Program-made: the position numbers and the translations under genes
Source: Clostridia bacterium
GTDB taxonomy: Bacteria > UBA6262 > WVXT01 > JAUXBS01
Assembly (NCBI GenBank): GCA_030618495.1
Contig: JAUXDE010000052.1
Coordinates: 1 to 12,025 of the forward strand
Direction of reading: 5' to 3'
DNA: 12,025 nucleotides
Shown here: positions 1 to 6,569 of the stretch, in pieces
Position numbering within the stretch: the stretch's first letter is position 1
How the letters are laid out: every line of letters starts with the position of its first letter
Notes under the pieces: generated by a model
Seen by the model: the letters and a program-made list of their open reading frames with translations, nothing else
The model's database searches: none
What the model was told of the DNA's origin: nothing

Positions 1-1
1 T

Positions 2-772
2 GACGGCTTGAAAGAAAAATTATCAGAGGGGCCCGCCGGAAAGAAGATAGTTCTTTTAAACTTTCCGAACAATCCTACGGGGTATACTCCGACAAATGAT
101 GAAGTCATGAGAATCAAGGAAGTACTGTTAAAGTCCGCGGAGGAAGGTAACCGTATTGCGGTAATAGTTGATGATGCTTATTTTGGCCTGGTTTATGAAG
201 AAGGAATATTTACCCGGTCAATATTCACAGAACTTATGAATCTTCATTCAAATATACTCGCGGTAAAGGTTGACGGTCCAACCAAGGAGGATTATGTGTG
301 GGGATTCCGCACTGGATTTATTACCTATGGTATAAAAGGAGCCAATGAAGAACTTTACGGCATGCTTGAGGACAAAACAGCGGGAGCGGTAAGAGCTACC
401 ATATCAAATGCTTCAAACCTTTCGCAGTCGCTTCTCCTGGCCGCTTTCGGGGATGATGTTTACGCTTCGGAAAAAGGTTTGAAGTATGAAATTCTAAAGA
501 AGCGGTACAATCATGTAAAGGAAATACTGGCAGAGCATGATGAATACAGGGAAGTTTTTGAACCGCTTCCGTTTAATTCCGGTTATTTCATGTGCATAAG
601 GCTGAAGAAAGCTGACCCCGGGGAAGTCAGGCGGCTCCTCCTTGAGAAGTACTCCACGGGAGTGATAGCGATGGACGGTGTCATAAGGATTGCATTCTCA
701 GCCACTCCCGATGATAAACTGGAGAAACTGTTTAATAACATATATCTTGCGGCAAAAGAAATATCAGGGTAA
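2..772 (+). CDS. PLP-dependent aminotransferase class I/II, 3' part (5' end outside window)
   Basis: Fold type I PLP enzyme that moves an amino group between an amino acid and a 2-oxo acid; the substrate cannot be read from this fragment. The frame is open back to base 2, so the N-terminal part lies upstream and the TTG at base 8 is not a real start. Counting from that TTG codon as residue 1, the landmarks are NNPTG at 21-25, DDAY at 55-58 (the Asp that holds the PLP pyridine nitrogen and the Tyr), GPTKE with the Schiff-base lysine at 93, R101 in the following GFRTG motif, and R227 in VIRIAFS as the likely carboxylate-binding arginine. About 250 residues are visible, roughly the C-terminal 60% of a typical 400-430 residue enzyme. 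No hairpin terminator is visible after the stop. A promoter for the next block begins 8 nt downstream, so this gene is probably not in the same operon. Confident of family, not of substrate. Confidence 0.9.
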   Translation, partial: DGLKEKLSEGPAGKKIVLLNFPNNPTGYTPTNDEVMRIKEVLLKSAEEGNRIAVIVDDAYFGLVYEEGIFTRSIFTELMNLHSNILAVKVDGPTKEDYVWGFRTGFITYGIKGANEELYGMLEDKTAGAVRATISNASNLSQSLLLAAFGDDVYASEKGLKYEILKKRYNHVKEILAEHDEYREVFEPLPFNSGYFMCIRLKKADPGEVRRLLLEKYSTGVIAMDGVIRIAFSATPDDKLEKLFNNIYLAAKEISG

Positions 773-779
773 ATTTCAG

Positions 780-808
780 TTGTTTTTATCTTAAATGTAA
801 AGTATAAT
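780..808 (+). promoter_or_regulatory. Sigma70-type promoter upstream of the thiF-like operon
   Basis: TTGTTT (780-785), a 17-nt spacer and a perfect TATAAT (803-808). The expected transcription start, near 814-816, falls just inside the left end of the MITE-like element. If active, this promoter would give the downstream ThiF/MnmA/FdhD/receptor operon a ~310-nt 5' leader that contains the whole element. Called from sequence match only. Confidence 0.5.
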
Positions 809-810
809 GC

Positions 811-1103
811 AGGGTCAGATTTATAAGTACTCTGTCTTATAAATTCCCGTTGTTTTTGCTAGGGGATTTTGAGCCGCGCCAAAACAACGAGAGGCGAGCA
901 TACCTGGTGTATGTAAGCCGAGTGTTGTAAAGACAAAGGCCAAAAGCCCGAAGCCCTTCGGGAGGCTAAATTCCGGGCGATTTCTTCGTTGTTTCGTCGG
1001 TTACAATGCCAACGCATTGCGCCCTCCTCATGCCTTGAATTCATCCCAGATTATAGCCTCAAAAATAATGGTAATTTATAAGACAGAGTACCAGGTCTGG
1101 CCC
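811..1103. mobile_element. MITE-like palindromic element with terminal inverted repeats
   Basis: Non-coding element of about 293 bp. Its arms are a perfect 18-bp inverted repeat (828-845 with 1073-1090). Outside these lie imperfect outer ends, AGGGTCAGATT at 811 and the complement of AGGGCCAGACC ending at 1103. Inside is more symmetry: AACAACGA (883-890) with TCGTTGTT (986-993), a nested stem with CATAC/GTATG and GGC/GCC arms around 885-935, and a GCCCG/CGGGC stem around 948-978. There is no transposase and no clear target-site duplication. The layout fits a MITE or REP-type element mobilised in trans, for example by an IS200/Y1-type or DDE transposase elsewhere in the genome. A 61-codon minus-strand ORF inside it (859-1044) has no protein-like features. 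The element fills nearly all of the 352-bp gap between the aminotransferase and the ThiF-like gene. Confidence 0.7.
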
Positions 1104-1124
1104 TTTTGTTCTTAGGAAACCAAA

Positions 1125-1913
1125 ATGAAAGAAACAAGCAAGAAAAAAGGACTTAGCAACGCCCGGCTTGAAAGATACGGCAGGCAGTTAATCCTCCCTG
1201 AAATGGGAGAAGCCGGACAACTGAAGTTAATGCGTTCCGGCGTGATTATTATCGGCTGCGGCGGGCTCGGTTCCGTTAACGCCCTATACCTGGCAGGGGC
1301 GGGTGTGGGCAGGATTGGGCTTGTTGACGGGGACAGGGTCGAACTGAACAACCTTCACAGGCAGATAATATTTTCAGCCGGGGATATCGGGAAGAAAAAA
1401 TCAGAGTCGGCGAAGAAGAAGCTGAAAGTAAGGAATACGGATGTTGAAGTAAAGTCATATCCCGTAAGGGTTAATTCAAAAAATATCCGCGGGATTATAG
1501 AGGACTATGACTTTGTTATCGACTGTACGGATAATTTTTCTTCGCATTACCTTGTAAACGATGCGTGCGCGCTGTCGGGTAAGCCGTTCTCGCATGCGGG
1601 AGTGCTTGGATTTAGAGGGCAGGCCATGACGGTTATTCCAAGGAAGAGTCCCTGTTACCGGTGTGTTTTTCACGACCCGCCGGAAGATGGAAAGGTTGCC
1701 ACGTGTCTTGATTCCGGCGTGCTGGGTACTGTCCCGGGCCTGTTCGGGGCGATTCAGGCAACGGAGGCGATAAAGTATATTATAGGCAAGGGGGAACTTC
1801 TCACGGGTAAGTTGTTTAGCATAGATCTTCTTCAGATGAAACCAAGAGTGATTAATATAAAAAGAAACAGGAAATGTCACGTGTGCGGCAGAAATGCTGT
1901 TAAATCTTTATAG
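1125..1913 (+). CDS. ThiF/MoeB/HesA-family adenylyltransferase (sulfur-carrier activating enzyme)
   Basis: E1-like cytosolic enzyme. Family members adenylate the C-terminal glycine of a small sulfur carrier (ThiS, MoaD or similar) so that it can be loaded with sulfur for thiamine, molybdopterin or other thio-cofactors. At 262 aa it has the usual MoeB/ThiF length without a C-terminal rhodanese domain. Landmarks are the ATP loop GCGGLGS at 44-50, LVDGD with D68/D70, NLHRQ with R79, DCTDN at 133-137, the zinc pairs CYRC (177-180) and CHVC (251-254), and C194 in ATCLDSG at the position of the ThiF/MoeB conserved cysteine. The start ATG gives the normal N-terminal RYGRQ helix; a weak AGGA lies 10 nt upstream. 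A MITE-like element ends 21 nt before the ATG. The next gene, 75 nt on, is mnmA, followed by fdhD, so a role in sulfur transfer fits, but no ThiS or MoaD gene is visible. MoeB, ThiF and HesA-like roles cannot be told apart here. Confidence 0.92.
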   Translation: MKETSKKKGLSNARLERYGRQLILPEMGEAGQLKLMRSGVIIIGCGGLGSVNALYLAGAGVGRIGLVDGDRVELNNLHRQIIFSAGDIGKKKSESAKKKLKVRNTDVEVKSYPVRVNSKNIRGIIEDYDFVIDCTDNFSSHYLVNDACALSGKPFSHAGVLGFRGQAMTVIPRKSPCYRCVFHDPPEDGKVATCLDSGVLGTVPGLFGAIQATEAIKYIIGKGELLTGKLFSIDLLQMKPRVINIKRNRKCHVCGRNAVKSL

Positions 1914-1988
1914 AAAAACTTAAGGACTGATTTACTTCGACGGTGCTCAGCATCTACGACTTTTTCCTTAAATTGAAGGTCTGACCCT
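1914..1988 (+). repeat. Intergenic spacer with palindromic-repeat remnants before mnmA
   Basis: This 75-nt gap has TTAAGGA (1920-1926) and TCCTTAA (1965-1971) as a 7-bp inverted repeat. A CTTCGAC..GCTCAG string at 1936-1950 resembles the dispersed CTTCGACTACGCTCAG palindromes seen in many bacterial genomes. Just before the mnmA ATG, the complement of AGGGTCAGACCTT (1976-1988) matches the outer ends of the element at 811-1103. This looks like a decayed repeat end that now also supplies the GAAGG ribosome binding site of mnmA. Small matches only, so moderate confidence. Confidence 0.35.
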
Positions 1989-3059
1989 ATGAAAAAGAAA
2001 ATTGTTGTTGCGATGAGCGGTGGCGTGGATTCGTCCGTTGCCGCCCTGTTGTTGATGAAGCAGGGTTATGATGTAACGGGCTTGAGTTTGAAACTGTTTG
2101 AGCAGTCCAAATGCTGCGGTGTCAGGGGCATTGAGGACGCAAGGGGCGTTGCCCGCAAGCTGGGTATACCGTTTTACGCCATTAACTGCGTTAAGGAATT
2201 CGAAAAAAAGATTATAGACTATTTCTGTAAATCATATAAAGATGGGATAACGCCTAACCCGTGTGTTTTATGCAATGGACTTATTAAGTTCGGGTACCTT
2301 TTAAAAAAGGCAGGGGAACTCGGAATTGGACATATTGCCACGGGACATTACGCGCGTACCGCCAAAAAGAACGGCAGGTGGTTTCTGAAAAAAGGAAAGG
2401 ATGCAGGTAAAGACCAGTCTTACTTTCTTTATCCGCTTACCCGGGAACAACTAAGTGTCTCTGTCTTCCCGCTGGGAGGTTACACCAAGTCCGCGGTCCG
2501 GAAACTGGCGAGGGAGAACGGTTTAAAGGTGCATGATAAGCCGGGGAGCCAGGAGGTATGCTTCATCCCTGGGGATGATTACAGGAAATTCCTTGAAAAA
2601 AGAGGTTATAAGGGCCGCCCGGGGCCTGTAGTTGATAAGGATAACAATTTACTCGGCGAGCACCGCGGCATTGCCTTCTACACCATCGGACAGAGGGGAG
2701 GGCTGGGTATTTCTCATAAAACGCCTTTATACGTTACTTCTATTGACAGTAAGAAGAATATAATTGTTGTGGGAACAAACAAGGAGACTTTTACGGATGA
2801 ACTTGTTGCCCGGGACGTTAACTGGGCAATCAACCCCGGTGAAGTGAAAACCGGTTTGTCACGTGGCGGAATGAAGGTAAAAGCAAGGATAAGGTACAGG
2901 CATGAGCCGGCTTCAGCCGCTTTATGGAAACTTGGTAATGGCAGGGTGAGGGTCAGATTTCTTAAGCCGCAGCGTTCGGTGACCCCGGGACAGTCCGTTG
3001 TTTTCTATAAGAGGGATGTCGTTGTGGGAGGGGGGATAATATCGAATGAGCTTGTCTGA
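1989..3059 (+). CDS. mnmA: tRNA-specific 2-thiouridylase MnmA
   Basis: Makes the 2-thio group of U34 in tRNA for Lys, Glu and Gln: ATP adenylates the uridine C2 oxygen and an enzyme persulfide sulfur replaces it. At 356 aa it has the normal family length. The N-terminal PP-loop SGGVDSS is at 10-16. NPCVLCN (90-96) contains C95, the equivalent of the E. coli first active-site Cys, and SQEVC with C191 is the second, persulfide-carrying Cys. The TGHYAR (118-123) and DQSYFL (142-147) motifs of the family follow, and the C-terminal beta-barrel region carries YTIGQRGGLG (231-240). A CC pair at 42-43 plus C92 next to C95 give the cysteine-rich variant; in some MnmA proteins the extra Cys serves an iron-sulfur cluster, which is a possibility here. 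GAAGG lies 9 nt before the ATG. The last 14 nt overlap fdhD, so translation is probably coupled. Sulfur must come from a cysteine desulfurase outside the window. Confidence 0.97.
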   Translation: MKKKIVVAMSGGVDSSVAALLLMKQGYDVTGLSLKLFEQSKCCGVRGIEDARGVARKLGIPFYAINCVKEFEKKIIDYFCKSYKDGITPNPCVLCNGLIKFGYLLKKAGELGIGHIATGHYARTAKKNGRWFLKKGKDAGKDQSYFLYPLTREQLSVSVFPLGGYTKSAVRKLARENGLKVHDKPGSQEVCFIPGDDYRKFLEKRGYKGRPGPVVDKDNNLLGEHRGIAFYTIGQRGGLGISHKTPLYVTSIDSKKNIIVVGTNKETFTDELVARDVNWAINPGEVKTGLSRGGMKVKARIRYRHEPASAALWKLGNGRVRVRFLKPQRSVTPGQSVVFYKRDVVVGGGIISNELV

Positions 3060-3825
3060 GAAAACGAATATCACCAGAATTGACGGTGAAGAGAAAAAGG
3101 AAATAGAGGATTTAATCGTAAGAGAACTCCCCCTTACCGTTATGGTTAACGACAATGAACTCGTTACCCTGCTGTGCAGTCCCGGCGAACTAAACTATCT
3201 TGCCTGTGGTTTCCTGCTCTCCGAGGGAATTATCAGGGGCAGGGATGATGTGAAGAGTATCAATGCCGGTAAAAACAACAATTATATAAATATTGAATTA
3301 CAAAAAGGTGTTGAAGTGAACCGTGATATTCCTGGTAAAAGGATAATATCGTCGGGATGCGGCGGCGGGGGCGGTTTCTACAGCCTGCAGGATATAGAGA
3401 ACTGCAAGCCGCTGGATTCGGACATCCGGATTAATAAAGATGATGTTTTATCCCTCATGCGGGAACTGGATAAAAAATCCGTATTGTTCAGGGATACGGG
3501 AGGCGTGCATTCGGCGGCGCTTGCCGCTTCCGGGGGCATTGAGGTTTTTTCCGAAGACATCGGCAGGCACAATGCCGTGGACAAGATTTTCGGGAAGTGC
3601 CTGTTAAACAGTATTTCCACGGAAGATAGAATTATCCTGACAAGCGGAAGGATTTCTTCCGAAATACTGATAAAAGTCGTAAAAAGAGGGGTGAGCGTAA
3701 TAGTTTCCCGTTCAGCGCCCACCGACATGGCGGTGAAACTGGCAAAGAAGTTAAAAGTGACCCTGGTAGGTTTTGCCAGGGGAAAGAGAATGAACGTTTA
3801 TACCCATCCAAAAAGGATAACATGA
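3046..3825 (+). CDS. fdhD: Formate dehydrogenase accessory sulfurtransferase FdhD
   Basis: FdhD carries sulfur from a cysteine desulfurase (IscS in E. coli) to the Mo/W-bis-MGD cofactor, which formate dehydrogenase needs for activity. At 259 aa the length is normal. The hallmarks are SEDIGRHNAVDKIFG (169-183), RDTGGVHSAAL (149-159) and SGRISSEIL..VSRSAPT (200-226). The sulfur-carrying loop is ISSGCGGGGGF (101-111): C105 is present, but the second cysteine of the E. coli CxxC is a glycine, so the site is a single-cysteine variant. The ATG at 3046 follows a GGAGGGGGG ribosome binding site and lies inside mnmA (14-nt overlap). The stop overlaps the start of the TonB receptor (ATGA). The gene implies a formate dehydrogenase or related bis-MGD enzyme elsewhere in the genome; none is in this window. 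Confidence 0.96.
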   Translation: MSLSEKTNITRIDGEEKKEIEDLIVRELPLTVMVNDNELVTLLCSPGELNYLACGFLLSEGIIRGRDDVKSINAGKNNNYINIELQKGVEVNRDIPGKRIISSGCGGGGGFYSLQDIENCKPLDSDIRINKDDVLSLMRELDKKSVLFRDTGGVHSAALAASGGIEVFSEDIGRHNAVDKIFGKCLLNSISTEDRIILTSGRISSEILIKVVKRGVSVIVSRSAPTDMAVKLAKKLKVTLVGFARGKRMNVYTHPKRIT

Positions 3826-5639
3826 AAACAAAGAAGCGAATAATATCAATCCTGATAACCGTTATGATGGCAGGTTTTTCCCATGTCTGTTTATCGCAGG
3901 AAATGGAGGAAGTGGTTGTAACAGGCAGCAGGGTCCCCGTGAGTTTTGCCGATACAACGCGTAACGTAACTGTAATAAGCAAGGAGGACATTGAAGAATT
4001 AAGGGTGGATTCCGTGCCTGAAATCCTTAACTTCGCCGCGGGAATGGATATTCAGAACAGGGGGGATTTTGGGGTGCAGTCTGATGTCGCGATGCGCGGT
4101 TCAACCTTCCAGCAGGTGTTGGTTCTTATTGACGGTATAAGGGTTAACGATTCCCAGACAGCCCATCACAACATGGATTTACCCCTGAATGTTGAGGATA
4201 TTGAACGCATAGAAATCCTTCACGGTCATGGTTCCTCGGCCTACGGCGCGGACGCCTTCGGCGGAGTGATAAACATCATTACAAAGGACGCGGATGAAAA
4301 GGAAATGAATGTTTCCATGGGTGGGGGGCAGTACAATTCTCTGAACGGTTCATTCAATATCAGCTACAAATGGAGAAATATAGCCCGGAGGTACTCGGCA
4401 AGCAGGAAGATATCCGATGGTTTTTACCAGGGGTATCCGAAAGGTACCGGGTATGACCTCATGTGCCTTTCATCAGTATTCACGTTTGACTTGAACGACA
4501 CAAGGTATAAAATATTCTTTGGTCTTACGGATAAGCTATTCGGCGCTTACGATTTTTATACCCCCGGACTCAATTATCCTTCAAAGGAAACCACGAGGAC
4601 GAGGTTCGTAAACTTCCAGACGTCCCGGAAGGTGAACAGAGTCGTAATTGAACCCAAAATATACTGGAAGAGCCATTCTGATAACTACGTCCTTGATAGA
4701 ACCGGGGAACGCTCTGACTACGAAGCCCAGCATATAACCTATCAGTACGGCGGTGAATTAAATGTCCGGTTTGACAATATAGCCGCTGGAGTGGAGGTCT
4801 CGGAAGAAATAATAGAGAGTTCAACGCTCGGCGACCATGACCGCGCGCGGTACGCGGTGTTTACCGAATATGCGAAGAAATTTAATATGAACTACGACCT
4901 TAACGCCGGGTTGAGGTTTGATTTTTACTCCGAATGGGGCGGGAATGTCAGCCCGACGGTTGGATTTGGCTGGCGGTTTACGCCTGACTGGAAGTTTATT
5001 GTTTCGGGCGGCAAGGCTTTCAGGACGCCATCGTATATAGAACTTTATAGTCCTCTGAAGTCTGTAAACGTCGGTGATGCCGCTCTTGTGCCTGAAGAGG
5101 TTATATCAGTGGAAACAGGGGTGGTTTATGACGCGGGGAAGGATTTCAGGTTCGGGTTTACCGTTTTTGACAGGATTGAGTATAACATTATTGACTGGGT
5201 GGGTGATAGTTCAACGGGTCCGTGGAGGGCTCAGAATATCGGGGAAGGAAACATGTTCGGCGTGGAATCCTCCGTGTGGAAAAAATGGGATTCTTTAAGC
5301 GTTTCCGTTAAATATTCATGGAACGGTTCTTTAAGAACTCAGGATTATATTTCAAAATACTCCCTGAGGTTTCCACAGCACCAGCTGGGCGTGATGGTGT
5401 CATCGGATATTTTCTGGGACATGAAAGCCACCTTAAGGACAAATTATAAAATGAGGTTGGACGAAAAGGGATATTTGCTCGTACACCTGTTATTAACCAA
5501 AAGAATAAAGAAGGTGGAAGTATTCGTAAAGGCGGATAATATCCTTAACGCCGAATATGCCGAAATAACGGGCGTGCCCTGCCCCGGCAGGTGGATTATG
5601 GCAGGAGTGAAGCTAAACATGGATAGTCTGTTAAAATGA
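3822..5639 (+). CDS. TonB-dependent outer-membrane receptor, BtuB-like
   Basis: Active-transport gate in the outer membrane, powered by TonB-ExbBD. At 605 aa it is close to E. coli BtuB (614). Residues 1-25 form a signal peptide (MKTKKR, hydrophobic core to about HVCLSQ). The TonB box EEVVVTGSR is at 29-37. The plug at about 45-155 contains VISKEDIEEL, MRGSTFQQVLVLIDGIRVND (91-110), DIERIEILHG and SAYGADAFGGVINIITK (139-155). The rest is a 22-strand-type barrel ending with the conserved DNILNAEYAEITGVPCPGRW region. The usual RGPGS of the plug is HGHGS here, and the protein ends in MDSLLK where such barrels usually end in an aromatic residue. The plug resembles BtuB-type receptors, so cobalamin is one candidate substrate. 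The 4-nt ATGA overlap with fdhD instead suggests something linked to Mo/W or sulfur enzymes, such as an oxyanion or metal chelate. Family certain, substrate not. Confidence 0.93.
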   Translation: MKTKKRIISILITVMMAGFSHVCLSQEMEEVVVTGSRVPVSFADTTRNVTVISKEDIEELRVDSVPEILNFAAGMDIQNRGDFGVQSDVAMRGSTFQQVLVLIDGIRVNDSQTAHHNMDLPLNVEDIERIEILHGHGSSAYGADAFGGVINIITKDADEKEMNVSMGGGQYNSLNGSFNISYKWRNIARRYSASRKISDGFYQGYPKGTGYDLMCLSSVFTFDLNDTRYKIFFGLTDKLFGAYDFYTPGLNYPSKETTRTRFVNFQTSRKVNRVVIEPKIYWKSHSDNYVLDRTGERSDYEAQHITYQYGGELNVRFDNIAAGVEVSEEIIESSTLGDHDRARYAVFTEYAKKFNMNYDLNAGLRFDFYSEWGGNVSPTVGFGWRFTPDWKFIVSGGKAFRTPSYIELYSPLKSVNVGDAALVPEEVISVETGVVYDAGKDFRFGFTVFDRIEYNIIDWVGDSSTGPWRAQNIGEGNMFGVESSVWKKWDSLSVSVKYSWNGSLRTQDYISKYSLRFPQHQLGVMVSSDIFWDMKATLRTNYKMRLDEKGYLLVHLLLTKRIKKVEVFVKADNILNAEYAEITGVPCPGRWIMAGVKLNMDSLLK

Positions 5640-5798
5640 GCCCCGTCCCCATGCCTGCCATAACTTCAGGATGAGGGATTACTGATAATACTACAATTCC
5701 TCCTCTTGTTTTCCCATTCATCAGATTCCGCTACTGCTTTTTCATCCCCGGTTAAGCCGTTGTTTGTGAAAAGGAAATAATTAATATTAATAATATGG
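5640..5798. other. AT-rich spacer after the receptor gene, no gene seen
   Basis: First part of a 387-bp gap. Only a weak CCTG/CAGG stem is seen near 5653-5669, with no convincing terminator. The minus-strand frame through 5666-5929 starts inside AT-rich, promoter-like DNA and shows no domain or ribosome binding site, so it is not called. From about 5770 the sequence becomes strongly AT-rich, leading into the promoter at 5799. Confidence 0.4.
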
Positions 5799-5827
5799 TT
5801 GACAAAATAAAGAATGCGTGATAGTAT
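5799..5827 (+). promoter_or_regulatory. Sigma70-type promoter for the leader ORF / lipoprotein unit
   Basis: Perfect TTGACA (5799-5804), a 17-nt spacer and TAGTAT (5822-5827). A perfect TATAAT follows directly at 5828-5833 but is 23 nt from the -35, so TAGTAT is the better-spaced -10. The surroundings are AT-rich, as expected for a strong promoter. The predicted leader to the lipoprotein ATG is about 190 nt. Confidence 0.6.
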
Positions 5828-5833
5828 TATAAT

Positions 5834-5849
5834 TAAGCCATAAGGCTTA
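5834..5849 (+). promoter_or_regulatory. Short inverted repeat at the predicted transcription start
   Basis: TAAGCC-ATAA-GGCTTA is a 6-bp perfect palindromic stem with a 4-nt loop. It sits exactly where transcription from the 5799-5827 promoter should begin, so it could be a repressor operator or a 5' end hairpin that stabilises the message. Position is the only functional evidence. Confidence 0.3.
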
Positions 5850-5922
5850 TTGATTAAGTGTGATATTATATATAAAGACGACATAATAAAGGGGGTGACT
5901 ACATACAAAAGGAGGTGAGGAT

Positions 5923-6030
5923 AAGGCAAAATCCCTGCCGAAGAGGATATTAAACGCTAAAGTAAAAAATAAACCGAGTAATAAAACATATGCGCAATGT
6001 TTTATTAATAGGGGGAGGGGGAATAGATGA
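5923..6030 (+). pseudogene. 35-codon leader ORF with perfect RBS but AAG in the start position
   Basis: AAAGGAGGTGA at 5908-5918 is a full complement to the 16S rRNA 3' end. Seven nt after its AGGAGG, where ATG is expected, the codon is AAG (5923-5925). From there the frame runs open for 35 codons (start position, then AKSLPKRILNAKVKNK and so on, basic and Asn-rich) and stops with a TGA at 6028-6030 that overlaps the lipoprotein ATG as ATGA, the usual layout for coupled translation. There is no ATG, GTG or TTG in the frame. It is either a small gene that lost its start codon by one base change, a base-calling error, or chance. A near copy of the ribosome-binding motif, AAAGGGGGTGA, lies exactly 20 nt upstream (5888-5898). 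No family recognised. Confidence 0.3.
5979..6007 (+). promoter_or_regulatory. 11-bp perfect inverted repeat just upstream of the lipoprotein RBS
   Basis: TAATAAAACAT (5979-5989), a 7-nt loop ATGCGCA, then ATGTTTTATTA (5997-6007). The GGGGGAGGGGG ribosome binding site of the lipoprotein starts 4 nt later at 6011. As RNA it is an AU-rich hairpin in the leader. As DNA it has the symmetry of an operator. It lies about 150 nt downstream of the predicted transcription start. Confidence 0.45.
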
Positions 6031-6479
6031 ATAATAAATCACTGTGTTTATTACTTTTAGTAATGATGTTTATGGTAATTGGGTGTAATGCCGATATCCT
6101 TTACAAAAACGCATTGAAAGCAGAGAAAAATGGAGACTATGAAAAAGCGATAAATAAATATAAAACATTAATCACTATTTACCCAAAAGATTCATTAAGC
6201 GTAAAAGCGCGGCTTAATATAGCCGATATATACCTGGAAGAAAAGGACAGTCATTCATTTGCATTGGCTGAATACCGTAAAATAATAAAGAATAACAGTT
6301 TATCCCGGGAAGCAGGCATTGCTCAAAAGAAAATAGCGGATATTTACCTATACAAGACTAAAGACTACGAGAAAGCAAGGGAAGGATATAAAACCCTGGT
6401 TATTAATTATAAAGATAGCATGTATGTTGCCAAGGCAAAAGAAGAAATTCAGAAAATAGATAGATTGTTGTCAAATTGA
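6027..6479 (+). CDS. Small TPR-repeat lipoprotein
   Basis: Exported lipoprotein of 150 aa. Signal peptide 1-19 ends in the lipobox VIGC, with C20 as the lipidated residue. Position +2 is Asn, so it is not held at the inner membrane by the Asp rule and is probably on the inner face of the outer membrane. The mature part is helical tetratricopeptide repeats: ADILYKNALKAEKNGDYEKA at about 22-41, ARLNIADIYLEEKDSHSFA at about 61-79, and KKIADIYLYKTKDYEKAREG at about 101-120. TPR lipoproteins of this type (BamD/YfiO-like or YbgF-like) act as scaffolds in envelope assembly, but this one is shorter than BamD (about 245 aa) and no partner is visible. The strong GGGGGAGGGGG ribosome binding site and the ATG leave no doubt about the start. 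The gene is much more AT-rich than its neighbours and sits alone between two GC-richer blocks, which may mean acquisition. Exact role unknown. Confidence 0.88.
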   Translation: MNNKSLCLLLLVMMFMVIGCNADILYKNALKAEKNGDYEKAINKYKTLITIYPKDSLSVKARLNIADIYLEEKDSHSFALAEYRKIIKNNSLSREAGIAQKKIADIYLYKTKDYEKAREGYKTLVINYKDSMYVAKAKEEIQKIDRLLSN

Positions 6480-6569
6480 ACATATGATGTATTTCGCGTA
6501 TTTGAAAGGGCAGTCCTCCCAAGAGTAATCAACATAAATCCAATCCTGTCATTTTATCCGTTTTTTTTG

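Noticed and set aside
859-1044. 61-codon minus-strand ORF inside the MITE-like element
   Set aside because: It follows the palindromic stems of the repeat, has no ribosome binding site and no recognisable domain; a chance ORF in repeat DNA.
1476-1880. 134-codon minus-strand ORF
   Set aside because: Antisense to the ThiF-like gene, whose frame has full family motifs.
5666-5929. 87-codon minus-strand ORF in the gap before the lipoprotein gene
   Set aside because: It overlaps the promoter and leader, is of AT-driven composition and has no ribosome binding site or domain.
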